Positions 56,316 to 64,000 of a DNA stretch of 64,000 nucleotides are shown here, piece by piece (within the stretch, counting starts at the first letter, position 1; each line of letters begins with the position of its first letter). Location of the stretch: contig NZ_MVIV01000003.1 in the NCBI RefSeq assembly GCF_002072175.1, forward strand, positions 62,001-126,000, read 5' to 3'. Made by a program: the position numbers and the translations under genes. The stretch is from Actinomyces gaoshouyii (GTDB lineage Bacteria > Actinomycetota > Actinomycetes > Actinomycetales > Actinomycetaceae). The notes beneath the pieces are model-generated. The model worked only from the letters and a program-made list of their open reading frames with translations. It was not told the DNA's origin and ran no database searches.

Positions 56316-59300
56316 TTGTACTGCACCCACGAGGCCCGATCCCCGATGACGTACAGCCGGCGCTTAGCACGACTCGCGGCGACATTGACGAGATTAACCG
56401 TCTGCGCCGCCCACGCCTTCGCCCCCGGTCGCTGAGGATTGCCTCCCAGGACCAGGAAGACGACGTCGGCCTCCCTGCCCTGCGCAGTGTGGATCGTGCC
56501 GGCGCGAAGGCCCGGGTAGTCGCGCTCCAGCGCCTTCAGCGCATTCGCCATCTCCCGGAACGGAGATATCGCGATGATCCGGGACGGGCTCACATGTCCA
56601 TCCTTGAGCACGGAGATGAACTCGCGCAGTTTCTCGACCTGCCCGGGCTGCATATGCGATCCCTGTACGCCCGCGGGGACGTCGATCCACTGGCTGGGCA
56701 GTACGCGGGGGCCATCGGGGCCGTCGAAGAGGTCGTTCTGACTCGCGCGGGGCTCGAGCCCGTTGATCATGATGCCGTCGTAGGCGATGCTGTTGCACAG
56801 GCCGAACATGGGTGGATCGCACCGCCGGTGCACGGTCAACGGGGCGCTGACCCATACGGGGCGCCCATCCTGGTGGAGGGTTGTCCCGAAGTGAGAGCCC
56901 CGGTCGGTGAGAGTCTGCACCGACGCCCGCGGCGGGATCCACGACGGGTCAACACCGTACGCCGCAGCAATATCGAGCATGGCCTTGCGCGGCATCGTGA
57001 CAACGGGCTCGAGCTGAAGGGGGTCGCCGACGGCCACCACACGCTTCGATCGCCAGATCGCCCCGACGGCGTACTGCGGGGCGGCCTGGCCCGCCTCGTC
57101 GATCAGCAGCCACCCGAGGCTCTCCGCTTCGAGCCTCGCGAACATACGGCCGTAGGAGGCGAACGTCGTTGAGAGCACTGGGACGACGAGGAACAGGATC
57201 TGCCAGGCGGCACGGTTCTCCTCCGGATCCTTAAGGGCATCACCGCTCACGACGCGCATCGCGGCACGCAGCCCTCTGAGCATCTTATCGGCCGCGTTCG
57301 CCAGAAAGTCCTCGTGCAGGCGCAGCGCCGCGAGGAACAGCTCCGACCTGGCCTCGTCGAGCTCGGCGTCGAGCCAGGGGGCGCGCAGCTCGCGCAGTTC
57401 CCCTGACCACTGCGGTCCGGGATGCGCCTGACCCAGGCGCTCACGGTAGTCTGCCGACCGGGCAAGCAACTCATCCTCCTCGCGGTGGGCCCGCTCGGCG
57501 GCGTCCCGGGCAACCATCACCGCGTGCCGCTGCACCTCCTCCCGCCCGCTCAGGCGCGCTGCCTGCTCCCGCAGGCCCCGCTCGGCCTCCTCGGCGTCCC
57601 GCAGACGCTGCTCGAGCGGAGCCAGGGCACTGCGCCACTCGCGGGTTGCGCGCCCCAGGGTCAGCAGTGTCTCGAGGGCACCGGGTCGGATCTCCACGTG
57701 CCGGTTGCGGGCCCGCTCCGCCGCTTCGCACTGCTCCTGAGCCTCGCCGCGGGCCTGCTCGCACCCGCGTAGCTCCTGAATGACCTCCGCCAGGAGAACG
57801 CTCTGGCGCTCCACCTCGTCGTCCGCCCATGCCCGATCGTGGCCGGCCTGCTTGAGGCGCTCAAGGCATACCTGCGCCTCGCGTCGCACGTCCACCAGGT
57901 CGGCCACTCGCCGCTCCGCCCGCCTGAACGAGGCGCACGCCTGCGACCAGATCGGATGAGGCGCCGCTCCGCTCTTCCATTCCTGGAGCCGTGACAGCAT
58001 GCGCGGGGCGGTGCCGAGCTGGCGCCGCCCCGTTCTCGGGTCGATCTTGTCGAACCAGAACTCGTTTCGGAACACCGTCCGGTTCCTCTTGCTGCCCAGT
58101 CGTGCGGCCACGAGCCCCCAGGCGGGTTTGCCACTGGACGGTCCGCCGGCGCCCCCACCGCCGCTCCTGTCTTCCCATCCCCTGCCGTTCGGGCGACTCC
58201 TGCCTGCCTCCTTAGCGCTATCAAGAGGTCTTGATCTCCTGCCATCGTTCTCGCGCCGGGGTGCAGAGGCCGTCAGGAGCGCCGACGCGATATCCGAGAA
58301 GTAGTCGGCTCGCCCCCGCCACCGCTCGTCGATGGCAGCGGCGCCGGGAATCTCGGTACTGATATTCTCCACGGCAGTGTTGTTCGCCGAGGCCACCACC
58401 ATCTCGAAACCGGTCAGCTCCTCGCGCAGCCTGGGAACGCTCCAGTCGAAGCGATCGTCCCCCCACCGCATTGATTCTTCGACGAAGGCATCGTCCGCAC
58501 GTTCCAGCGCAGCCAGGCGTCTCGCCCTCTCGACGACGTTGCCCGCCACGATGTCGCGCAGCATGGTCGTCTTCCCCGTCCCCGGAGGGCCGTTGACCCC
58601 CATGAGGCCGCGCGTCGGACCGAGATCGGCCAGCGCCTGGTTGACGGCGAACTGCTGCCGCAGAGCAAGAGTGTGCTGCGGCGCTGAGGGCCACCGGCCC
58701 GCGGGAATCCGGTCCGCTCCAACTCCCGCGTTGACGCGGTCGTCATCCTTCATGACATCGATCCGCGGGCCGACGGGCGATGCCGGGACCTGTGGGCCAC
58801 CGTCGGCCAGGTAGGAGGCCAGCGCTACCGGGCACCGCCCAGTAGCGACATCAGCGCGCACGGCGGCGAGGTCCTTGAGGAAGAAGCTGTTGAGGAAGTC
58901 GATATCCGCTTCCCCGGCACTGCCCGCGCGCACGAGGACGGATTTGATCAGCACGCGCCTGCTCGCGAGCTCGGCCACGGCGTCGATCCCCGACACGCTG
59001 TGCGCGAGAGCGGTGAGCAGGGCCGGCGCGGCATCACCGCACTCGGCCATCTCGGCGAAGCTCCGCTGAGCGGCGTCGAACTCGGTGACCCATGACGGGG
59101 CCGGCGCGTGCAGGTGCGCGGCGAGTCTGGCGACGGCCCACAGGGAGGAGGACAGCACCGCCGACCCGGGCACAAGGTGCCCCTTGTCATCGACCTGCAC
59201 GCCCGCGCAGGCACTCATGCCGCCGCGCCGCTCATCGAAGGCATCGCGGTCGTCAGTGAAGGCGCGATGCAGATACTGGTAGGCGTTCTCCAGGTCGTAG

Positions 59301-59530
59301 ACCCCCAGGTAGAGGGTGTGCCTCCACACGAACTTCGTGCCATCCTCCTTCTTGGGTGCGAGCACCTCCCAGGGCAATCGCTGCCCCGGTCTCCACTCGA
59401 CGACCTGGTACCAGCCCTCCGATCCGGCGGGCTCGGTGCGATTGGGCACCTTCTGGGGGCTGAACAGCTCCAGCAGCCACCAGTAGTCGAGCAACCGCAG
59501 GCGATGGGCAGTCGGGGAACTCGGAGTCAT
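56264..59530 (-). CDS. SF1B (UPF1/Dna2-like) helicase
   Basis: A 1088-aa AAA_11/AAA_12-type helicase. The N-terminal 300 residues (LLDYWWLLELFSPQKVPN ... WEVLAPKK) are typical of bacterial defence-linked SF1 proteins. Walker A MGVNGPPGTGKTTMLRDI lies near 313. A long arginine/glutamate coiled coil (about 540-740) splits the core. Motif II LLIDEAGQAAPQ is near 810, AVGDPLQLEPV follows, and motif VI VNVAASRAKRRLYVIGD is near 1045. The ATG at 59530 is chosen because upstream frame sequence is low-complexity and runs into the nitroreductase remnant; a GTG at 59602 is possible. It is convergent with the toxin. Confidence 0.85.
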   Translation of the reverse strand: MTPSSPTAHRLRLLDYWWLLELFSPQKVPNRTEPAGSEGWYQVVEWRPGQRLPWEVLAPKKEDGTKFVWRHTLYLGVYDLENAYQYLHRAFTDDRDAFDERRGGMSACAGVQVDDKGHLVPGSAVLSSSLWAVARLAAHLHAPAPSWVTEFDAAQRSFAEMAECGDAAPALLTALAHSVSGIDAVAELASRRVLIKSVLVRAGSAGEADIDFLNSFFLKDLAAVRADVATGRCPVALASYLADGGPQVPASPVGPRIDVMKDDDRVNAGVGADRIPAGRWPSAPQHTLALRQQFAVNQALADLGPTRGLMGVNGPPGTGKTTMLRDIVAGNVVERARRLAALERADDAFVEESMRWGDDRFDWSVPRLREELTGFEMVVASANNTAVENISTEIPGAAAIDERWRGRADYFSDIASALLTASAPRRENDGRRSRPLDSAKEAGRSRPNGRGWEDRSGGGGAGGPSSGKPAWGLVAARLGSKRNRTVFRNEFWFDKIDPRTGRRQLGTAPRMLSRLQEWKSGAAPHPIWSQACASFRRAERRVADLVDVRREAQVCLERLKQAGHDRAWADDEVERQSVLLAEVIQELRGCEQARGEAQEQCEAAERARNRHVEIRPGALETLLTLGRATREWRSALAPLEQRLRDAEEAERGLREQAARLSGREEVQRHAVMVARDAAERAHREEDELLARSADYRERLGQAHPGPQWSGELRELRAPWLDAELDEARSELFLAALRLHEDFLANAADKMLRGLRAAMRVVSGDALKDPEENRAAWQILFLVVPVLSTTFASYGRMFARLEAESLGWLLIDEAGQAAPQYAVGAIWRSKRVVAVGDPLQLEPVVTMPRKAMLDIAAAYGVDPSWIPPRASVQTLTDRGSHFGTTLHQDGRPVWVSAPLTVHRRCDPPMFGLCNSIAYDGIMINGLEPRASQNDLFDGPDGPRVLPSQWIDVPAGVQGSHMQPGQVEKLREFISVLKDGHVSPSRIIAISPFREMANALKALERDYPGLRAGTIHTAQGREADVVFLVLGGNPQRPGAKAWAAQTVNLVNVAASRAKRRLYVIGDRASWVQYNYFSQLSAVLSECGDDD

Positions 59531-59598
59531 GCCCGCAGCCCGCACTGCCGGGCCTGCGCCGCGCACCGGCCCCCCGCTGGTCATCTCACCAGGCAGGC

Positions 59599-59757
59599 TC
59601 ACGGCTCATACCCGAAGGACGAGGGGGCCGGGCGCCCGGCCTCCAGGATCGCGCGCAGGTCCTCCGGTGAGACGCGGCGGTCGGGGTCGAAGGCCTTGGT
59701 GGCGTAGCGGCGGTGGGCGGTGGCGATAACGGACCGGCGCTCGGTCTCAGTGGCCAT
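59599..59757 (-). pseudogene. Nitroreductase N-terminal remnant at island border
   Basis: Fifty-two codons: MATETERRSVIATAHRRYAT, then KAFDPDRRVSPEDLRAILEAG and PAPSSFGYEP before a TGA. This is the N-terminus of an NAD(P)H nitroreductase, which normally continues with W and about 150 more residues. GTCAGGAG precedes the ATG, so the 5' end is native. The cut coincides with the start of the SF1 helicase, marking an island junction. Confidence 0.75.
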
Positions 59758-59889
59758 GGCAGGGCTCCTGACACGGGTGGAGGGATGGACAGGACATCCG
59801 CGCCTCAACTTAGCACCGGCCAGATGGGGCGAGGACCCGTTCGGTCATTCACCCGCCGACCGAACCCCCTGGGCGATGCGCGAGGACAT

Positions 59890-59919
59890 GGGCCGCGCCC
59901 CTGCGCGGGGGCGCGGCCC
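59890..59919 (-). terminator. Terminator downstream of hsp20
   Basis: GGGCCGCGCCCC (59890-59901) and its complement (59908-59919), 12 perfect pairs with a six-base loop, 46 bases past the hsp20 stop. Confidence 0.8.
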
Positions 59920-59964
59920 ACTATCGGCCCAGGGCTCGGCCGGGCCCGACGGATCGCTCGCCGT

Positions 59965-60387
59965 TCAGGCCTCGATGACCTTCGAGCTGTCGCCGTGGGC
60001 GACGCTGATCTTGCGGGGCTTGGCGTCCTCGGCCATGGGGATGGTCAGGCGGAGCACGCCGTCGGAGTACTCGGCCTCGATGCGGTCGAGGGCCACTCGA
60101 CTGCCCAGGGTGAGCTGGCGGGCGAAGGTGCCCGTCGGGCGCTCACGGGTCAGCCAGGAGCGCTCCCCCTCGCCCGCGGTGGTCTTGCGCTCGGCGCGCA
60201 CGGTGAGCGTGCGGTCATCGACGTCGACGTCCACGCTGGCGGGGTCGACTCCGGGCAGGTCGATCTCCGCGTAGAACGTGTCGCCCTCGCGGAACAGGTC
60301 CATCGGCATGCCGACGGCAGCGGGGCTGCGGGTGAGGTCGGTGAAGAGACGGTCCATGTCCTGGAAGGGGTTAAGGGTGCGAGCCAT
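59965..60387 (-). CDS. Hsp20/alpha-crystallin small heat-shock protein
   Basis: ATP-independent holdase, 140 aa, forming large oligomers in the cytoplasm. The alpha-crystallin domain spans about 35-130: MDLFREGDTFYAEIDLPGVDP, DVDVDDRTLTVRAERK and the closing DGVLRLTIPMAEDAKPRKI, with the usual GVLxLxIP signature near 113. AGGAGGAACATC precedes the ATG. A HAIR element lies 146 bases upstream, indicating repression by HspR and induction by heat. Confidence 0.92.
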   Translation of the reverse strand: MARTLNPFQDMDRLFTDLTRSPAAVGMPMDLFREGDTFYAEIDLPGVDPASVDVDVDDRTLTVRAERKTTAGEGERSWLTRERPTGTFARQLTLGSRVALDRIEAEYSDGVLRLTIPMAEDAKPRKISVAHGDSSKVIEA

Positions 60388-60532
60388 GATGTTCCTCCTG
60401 CGGTTGCTCACGGTTGTTGTCGGATGGTTCGTACGGCCTCGGGCCGGCCCGGGGGTCGCTAAGGGCCTCCGGCCGGTTCCTTGGCCGATGACACCCGTGA
60501 CAACAGGAGCACCCGGACACCTATTCCCAGAA

Positions 60533-60553
60533 GTTGAGTCCAACTCACTCAAG
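60533..60553 (-). promoter_or_regulatory. HAIR element (HspR operator) for hsp20
   Basis: On the minus strand CTTGAGT-N7-ACTCAAC, one mismatch from the consensus CTTGAGT-N7-ACTCAAG, with exact seven-base spacing. Confidence 0.8.
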
Positions 60554-60826
60554 GTTGTGCGACGGGTCGGAGGAGCCCAGGACGCGCTCCGGGAACGCCT
60601 TCGACATTCATGGCAGGGCCATCCACGAGCCCAGCACCCACCGAGCGGGCGGCGAGAAGGGACGTCCACGGATGAGTGGGGCGAGTAATCCACGACGCCC
60701 CGAACAGCCGCCGCTCAAGCGTTGGGCCCGCCGGGCGTTGCCTGTTGGTCGGGGGTGTCTTGGCCGGATTGATCGTGGCCTGGTTGCCGACGTGCGCGGG
60801 GGTCGTGGACGCGTCCCCGGGGCACA

Positions 60827-60883
60827 TCCACAACCCCGCCGCCAGTCCACAACCCCAGGGAGCGTCCACAACCCCGGGGCGAG
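60827..60883 (+). repeat. Three 19-bp iterons with TCCACAACCCC core
   Basis: TCCACAACCCC at 60827, 60846 and 60865, an exact 19-base period, in the 615-base gap between hsp20 and tRNA-Pro. The rest of that gap (60554-61002) shows no gene apart from this repeat. Confidence 0.75.
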
Positions 60884-61002
60884 CTGACCCGGATACGAGA
60901 AAACCCCGCGATACCGATGAAAAATACGACTCCAACGAACGGATGGCGCCCCGTGAGCCGACGACTGCGCCGCGCACCCGCAAGCGCGGGGCGGCATGCG
61001 AG

Positions 61003-61076
61003 TCGGGCTGGCGGGATTTGAACCCGCGATCTCCTGCTCCCAAAGCAGGCGCGCTACCAAGCTGCGCTACAGCCCG
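61003..61076 (-). tRNA. tRNA-Pro (anticodon TGG)
   Basis: Cloverleaf: acceptor CGGGCTG/CAGCCCG, anticodon arm CTGCTTTGGGAGCAG with TGG, T-arm GCGGGTTCAAATCCCGC, discriminator A. CCA is not encoded. Confidence 0.93.
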
Positions 61077-61085
61077 AGGATGCGG

Positions 61086-61120
61086 CAGCGGGGCGGCCCT
61101 CCGTGGAGGGCGCCCCGCTG
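61086..61120 (-). terminator. Hairpin between tRNA-Gly and tRNA-Pro
   Basis: CAGCGGGGCG-GCCCTCC and GGAGGGC-GCCCCGCTG form a near-perfect stem with a two-base centre. It may process or terminate the tRNA-Gly transcript. Confidence 0.55.
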
Positions 61121-61129
61121 GCCCCATCG

Positions 61130-61200
61130 AGCGGGTGACGGGAATCGAACCCGCGCAATCTGCTTGGAAGGCAGAGGCTCTACCATTGAGCTACACCCGC
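61130..61200 (-). tRNA. tRNA-Gly (anticodon TCC)
   Basis: Acceptor GCGGGTG/CACCCGC, D-arm GTAGCTCAATGGTAGAGC, anticodon arm CTGCCTTCCAAGCAG with TCC, T-arm GCGGGTTCGATTCCCGT, discriminator T as expected for Gly. Confidence 0.94.
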
Positions 61201-61236
61201 AGAAGGCGGACGGCGCCGCCGCCCGCGCCGCGCACG

Positions 61237-61401
61237 TCAGTGCTCGAGAAGACCGGTCTTGTAGGCCTTCACCAGACGACGGGGCACGCTGATCTCACGG
61301 CCGTTCACCTTGATGGTGTCGAGCTGGGGGAGCTCGGCCTTCCACTGCGAGCGGCGGTTGCGGGTGTTGCTGCGGGACATCTTCCGCTTCGGCACTGCCA
61401 T
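61237..61401 (-). CDS. rpmF: 50S ribosomal protein L32
   Basis: A 54-aa ribosomal protein: [20 protein letters not shown], then [20 protein letters not shown] and [14 protein letters not shown]. It has no cysteines, so this is the zinc-free form. GAGAGGAG precedes the ATG. It lies just upstream of tRNA-Gly on the same strand. The match to actinobacterial L32 is clear over the full length. Confidence 0.95.
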   Translation of the reverse strand: MAVPKRKMSRSNTRNRRSQWKAELPQLDTIKVNGREISVPRRLVKAYKTGLLEH

Positions 61402-61642
61402 GGGCCCGCTCCTCTCAAAGTCTCCTTGGGATCTTCCGATCCCGGCGAACAGGACCAGGGGACACCATAGCCAGTCAGCACAAGCCGCTTCCAGTTGGCG
61501 ATGGCACCCAGAGCTGTGACATCGGTCCCGTCACCCCCTACCGCCGCAGCTCCACGGCCCTTGCACGACCCTTGCACGGCACTCCACCACGAGCCCGCCA
61601 CCGGCCCGGCGATCGCCGGGGCACTCATGGGAGCATACCGTC

Positions 61643-62374
61643 ATGCCCGCCGAGCGCCCCGAGCCCGCTTCCCCCGCCCCCGCCGGCGGTGCCGCGCCCT
61701 GTCGGCTGACGCTCGCGCCGGGCGAGCAGCCCGAGACGGACCTGGAGGTCAAGCGATCCCACTTCCTGGCGCGCGCCGAGCGAGCCGACGACGAGGACGC
61801 CGCCCGCTCCTTCATCGCCCGCATCCGCTCCCGCTATCCCGACGCCCGCCACCACTGCTCCGCCTTCATCGTCCCCCAGCCGGGCGCCGCCCCCGGCTCC
61901 CCCGCGATCGAGCGCTCCAGCGACGACGGCGAGCCCTCGGGCACAGCCGGCCAGCCGATCCTGGAGGTCCTGCGGGGCAGCGGGCTCACCAGCGCGGTCA
62001 TCGTCGTCACCCGCTACTTCGGGGGGACCCTGCTGGGCACCGGCGGGCTCGTGCGCGCCTACTCCGAGGCCGCCTCCCGGGCCCTCGCCGCCGCCTCGCG
62101 CGTGAGCATCAGTGAGCGGGCGCTGTGGGAGGTTCGGGTGCCGGTGGCGCGGGCCGGCCGCCTGGAGGCCGAGCTGCGCGCCGCGGGGGCGGCCGACGGC
62201 GCGCTGGCAGTGGAGGGGATGTCCTGGGGGGCGAGCGACGCCGTCGTCCTCCTGTCCACGCCGGTCGGCGGCCCCTCCCCCGATGAGCTCATCGCCTCGC
62301 TCACCGCGGGGGGCGCCAGGCCCGCCCCGGTCGGCACGAGGCTGGTCGAATCGCCTCTCCGGTCACCGGCCTGA
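61643..62374 (+). CDS. YigZ/IMPACT-family protein
   Basis: A 243-aa cytoplasmic protein of the UPF0029 group; exact function unknown in bacteria, possibly RNA-related. The signatures are RSHFLARAERADDEDAAR near residue 38, RSSDDGEPSGTAGQPILEVL near 93 and VIVVTRYFGGTLLGTGGLVRAYSEA near 118. The C-terminal half is the weaker second domain of the family. It is monocistronic, ending 80 bases before the cysK promoter. Confidence 0.9.
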   Translation: MPAERPEPASPAPAGGAAPCRLTLAPGEQPETDLEVKRSHFLARAERADDEDAARSFIARIRSRYPDARHHCSAFIVPQPGAAPGSPAIERSSDDGEPSGTAGQPILEVLRGSGLTSAVIVVTRYFGGTLLGTGGLVRAYSEAASRALAAASRVSISERALWEVRVPVARAGRLEAELRAAGAADGALAVEGMSWGASDAVVLLSTPVGGPSPDELIASLTAGGARPAPVGTRLVESPLRSPA

Positions 62375-62454
62375 GCGGGGCCCGGGACTCCCCCTCTCCC
62401 ACCTTCCCCCCTCTCCGCTGACGGCGGATCGGGCCGGCTCACGATCCGAGCCGC

Positions 62455-62485
62455 TTGACGTCACCCACCGGGGCGGCATTAGGGT
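62455..62485 (+). promoter_or_regulatory. Putative cysK promoter
   Basis: TTGACG (62455-62460) and TTAGGG/TAGGGT (62479-62485) spaced 18-19 bases, about 60 bases before the Cys leader peptide. Confidence 0.5.
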
Positions 62486-62546
62486 CTGTCCCACAGCGCC
62501 TGTCACCATTTCCCGGTCACGACGCCATTCGCGAGAGGAGGACCCC

Positions 62547-62612
62547 ATGATGCCCGTGCCGGCCACGTGCCTCATGCGCGAGATGTCCGCCTCCTGCAGC
62601 CTGTGTCGCTAG
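62547..62612 (+). CDS. Cysteine-rich leader peptide of cysK (21 aa)
   Basis: Starts MMPVPATC and ends SASCSLCR-stop, with three cysteines in 21 residues and two in the last five. GAGAGGAGG lies four bases before the ATG, a strong ribosome site for so short a frame. A large hairpin begins at the stop codon. Position ahead of cysteine synthase and the Cys codons near the end point to translational attenuation by Cys-tRNA supply. It is the second such leader in the window. Confidence 0.72.
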   Translation: MMPVPATCLMREMSASCSLCR

Positions 62613-62665
62613 AGCGCCAGGCTCCTCAAGACGTGCGCGCGTCGCTGCGCGCATGCCCGGCGCTC
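62612..62665 (+). promoter_or_regulatory. Attenuator hairpin of cysK
   Basis: Outer stem GAGCGCCAGGC (62612-62622) with GCCCGGCGCTC (62655-62665), ten of eleven pairs, and inner stem TGCGCGC (62634-62640) with GCGCGCA (62647-62653). The outer stem begins at the last base of the leader's TAG, so a ribosome stalled on the Cys codons would cover it. Confidence 0.65.
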
Positions 62666-62804
62666 CGGGACCGCAGGCCCCTCGACCACCCCTGCACCAT
62701 CGCGGCCGCGAACCGCCCCCTCTCATACTCCTCCGTCTCCCGGACGCCCCTGTGCGCATCAGCGCGGTGGGCCCGGAGCGCCATTCACACCTCAAGGAGA
62801 ACCC

Positions 62805-63740
62805 ATGTCCCACGCATCCCCCATTGCCGCGAACGTCACCGACCTCGTCGGCTCCACCCCGCTGGTCCGCATCAACCGCATCATCTCCGGCCCCGCCACC
62901 GTCCTGGCCAAGGTCGAGGCCTTCGAGCCCGCCAGCAGCGTCAAGGACCGCATCGCCCTGTCGATCGTGCGCGCCGCCGAGGACTCCGGCGCGCTCGCGC
63001 CCGGCGGCACCATCGTCGAGGCCACGAGCGGCAACACCGGCGTCGGCCTGGCCATGGTCGGCGCCGCCCTGGGCTACAAGGTCATCATCACGATGCCCGA
63101 GACGATGTCCAAGGAGCGCCGAGCGCTCATGCGCGCCTTCGGCGCCGAGCTCGTCCTGACGACCGAGGGCGGCGTCGCCGGAGCCGTCAGGCGCGCCGAG
63201 GAGATCCAGGCCTCCACCCCCAACTCGATCCTCGCCTCCCAGTTCACCAACCCGGCCAACCCCCGGATCCACCGCGAGACCACCGCGCTGGAGATCCTCG
63301 AGCAGGCCGGGAAGGTCGACGCCTTCGTCGCCGGCATCGGCACAGGCGGCACCCTCACCGGCGTCGGCACCGTCCTGCGCGACAAGGTCCCTGGCGTGAG
63401 GATCTACGGCATCGAGCCCAGCGAGTCCCCGCTGCTGAGCGAGGGCACCGCCGCCCCTCACAAGATCCAGGGCATCGGTCCCAACATCGTCCCCGAAGTC
63501 CTCGACCAGGGCATCTGGGACGAGCTGCTGCACATCACCTCCGACGACGCCATCGCCTACGCCCGCCGCGCCGCGCGTGAGGAGGGCCTGCTCGTGGGCA
63601 TCTCCTCCGGCGCCGCCCTGGCGGGCGCCGACCTGCTCTCCCAGCGCCCGGAGCTGGAGGGCAGGACGATCGTCACCGTCCTGCCGGACACCGGCGAGCG
63701 CTACCTCTCCACGCCGTTGTACTCCGACTACCTCAACTGA
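62805..63740 (+). CDS. cysK: Cysteine synthase A (O-acetylserine sulfhydrylase)
   Basis: Joins sulfide to O-acetylserine to make cysteine; PLP-dependent. It is 311 aa. The PLP lysine is in PASSVKDRIAL near residue 46, the substrate loop in VEATSGNTGVGLA near 73, the PLP-phosphate loop in GIGTGGTLTG near 180, and ISSGAALAGA near 267 follows. The C-terminus YLSTPLYSDY is typical of CysK. The 190-base gap from the leader peptide holds the attenuator. cysE follows after a terminator-like hairpin, forming the cysteine synthase partner pair. Confidence 0.97.
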   Translation: MSHASPIAANVTDLVGSTPLVRINRIISGPATVLAKVEAFEPASSVKDRIALSIVRAAEDSGALAPGGTIVEATSGNTGVGLAMVGAALGYKVIITMPETMSKERRALMRAFGAELVLTTEGGVAGAVRRAEEIQASTPNSILASQFTNPANPRIHRETTALEILEQAGKVDAFVAGIGTGGTLTGVGTVLRDKVPGVRIYGIEPSESPLLSEGTAAPHKIQGIGPNIVPEVLDQGIWDELLHITSDDAIAYARRAAREEGLLVGISSGAALAGADLLSQRPELEGRTIVTVLPDTGERYLSTPLYSDYLN

Positions 63741-63779
63741 GCCGCTAGTCGCCCCACGGCGCCTGAGGGCTCGCCCCGG

Positions 63780-63821
63780 GCCGACGGCGGTGGTCCCGGG
63801 AACAGGATCGCCGCCGTCGGC
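63780..63821 (+). terminator. Hairpin between cysK and cysE
   Basis: GCCGACGGCGG (63780-63790) with CCGCCGTCGGC (63811-63821), 11 perfect pairs; a second outer pair GTCGCCCCA/TGGGGCGAC (63748-63756, 63831-63839) encloses it. Confidence 0.7.
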
Positions 63822-63893
63822 GTTGGGGCATGGGGCGACGGCGCGAGCCGCTCCCCGCGCCCGATCAGAGCGCCCCACCGACCGAGGAGAGTC

Positions 63894-64000
63894 ATGTCCC
63901 ACAGCCACCGCTCCCTACTGGCGCAGGCCAAGGAGGACCTCGCCACCGCGCGGCGCCGGGACCCGGCCGCCCGGACGAGCGCCGAGGTCGCCCTCCTCTA
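63894..64000 (+). CDS. cysE: Serine O-acetyltransferase, partial (N-terminus only)
   Basis: The first 35 codons: MSHSHRSLLAQAKEDLATAR, then RRDPAARTSAEVALL, cut by the window end. RDPAARS-type sequence and LxxAKEDLxxA match the helical N-terminal domain of CysE, which supplies O-acetylserine to CysK. GAGGAGAGTC precedes the ATG. Context after cysK makes the call firm despite the short length. Confidence 0.85.
   Translation, partial: MSHSHRSLLAQAKEDLATARRRDPAARTSAEVALL

Noticed and set aside
60827-60883. Chromosomal origin or DnaA-box cluster
   Set aside because: The repeats share only the TCCACA part of a DnaA box, and there is no dnaA, dnaN or AT-rich unwinding region nearby.
61531-61580. 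Doubled CCCTTGCACG upstream of the YigZ gene
   Set aside because: Two short adjacent copies only, with no promoter link; may be chance.

Overview
The window is a roughly 70% G+C chromosomal segment from a Gram-positive actinobacterium, most likely an Actinomyces or close relative. The signs are the codon usage, the paired clpP1/clpP2, an ultrashort ileS T-box, an HspR/HAIR site, a DtxR-type iron box, several leaderless-looking starts, and ISL3 remnants of corynebacterial type. The species cannot be fixed from the sequence alone.

Layout. 1-1715: two minus-strand glycosyltransferases, the first cut by the window edge. 2058-5834: ileS with its terminator, T-box leader and promoter. 6031-13700: a seven-gene assimilatory sulfur operon (sulfite reductase, cysH, cysD, cysN, cobA, TauE-type permease, sirohydrochlorin chelatase). 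It is tightly coupled by ATGA overlaps and preceded by a short leader peptide with two Cys codons. 13734-15072: a lower-G+C two-gene cassette (small membrane protein, secreted Cys-bearing hydrophobic-tail protein) flanked by an 81-bp direct repeat. 15075-32639: housekeeping genes (SDR, proC, valS, two tandem acyl-CoA ligases, chorismate mutase, clpX, vapBC, clpP2/clpP1, an iron-box methyltransferase-cupin pair, tig, an L,D-transpeptidase).

32805-59530 is a defence-type island. It holds a SNF2/RapA-like helicase (frameshifted) overlapping a 1606-aa adenine-specific DNA methylase, the pairing seen in class 1 DISARM. Next comes a cargo zone with a low-G+C OLD-family ATPase, wrecked IS5/IS3/ISL3 transposases, an AlbA_2/ATPase regulator bracketed by CTATGA repeats, and an AAA ATPase pseudogene. 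After it lie a 2157-aa DEAD helicase with DUF1998-like and nuclease-like regions, an 832-codon UvrD-type helicase with a RelE-like N-terminus, a toxin-antitoxin pair and a convergent SF1 helicase. The island ends in a nitroreductase gene cut to about 52 codons. This SNF2-methylase-DUF1998 helicase-RelE/UvrD combination resembles DISARM and Druantia but matches neither exactly, and is the best candidate here for an undescribed system.

59890-64000: hsp20 under a HAIR element, tRNA-Pro and tRNA-Gly, rpmF, a YigZ protein, cysK with a second Cys-codon leader and an overlapping hairpin, and the start of cysE. The sulfur genes at both ends therefore form one pathway (sulfate to APS to sulfite to sulfide to cysteine, with siroheme supply), and both operons appear to sense cysteine by translation of a leader peptide.
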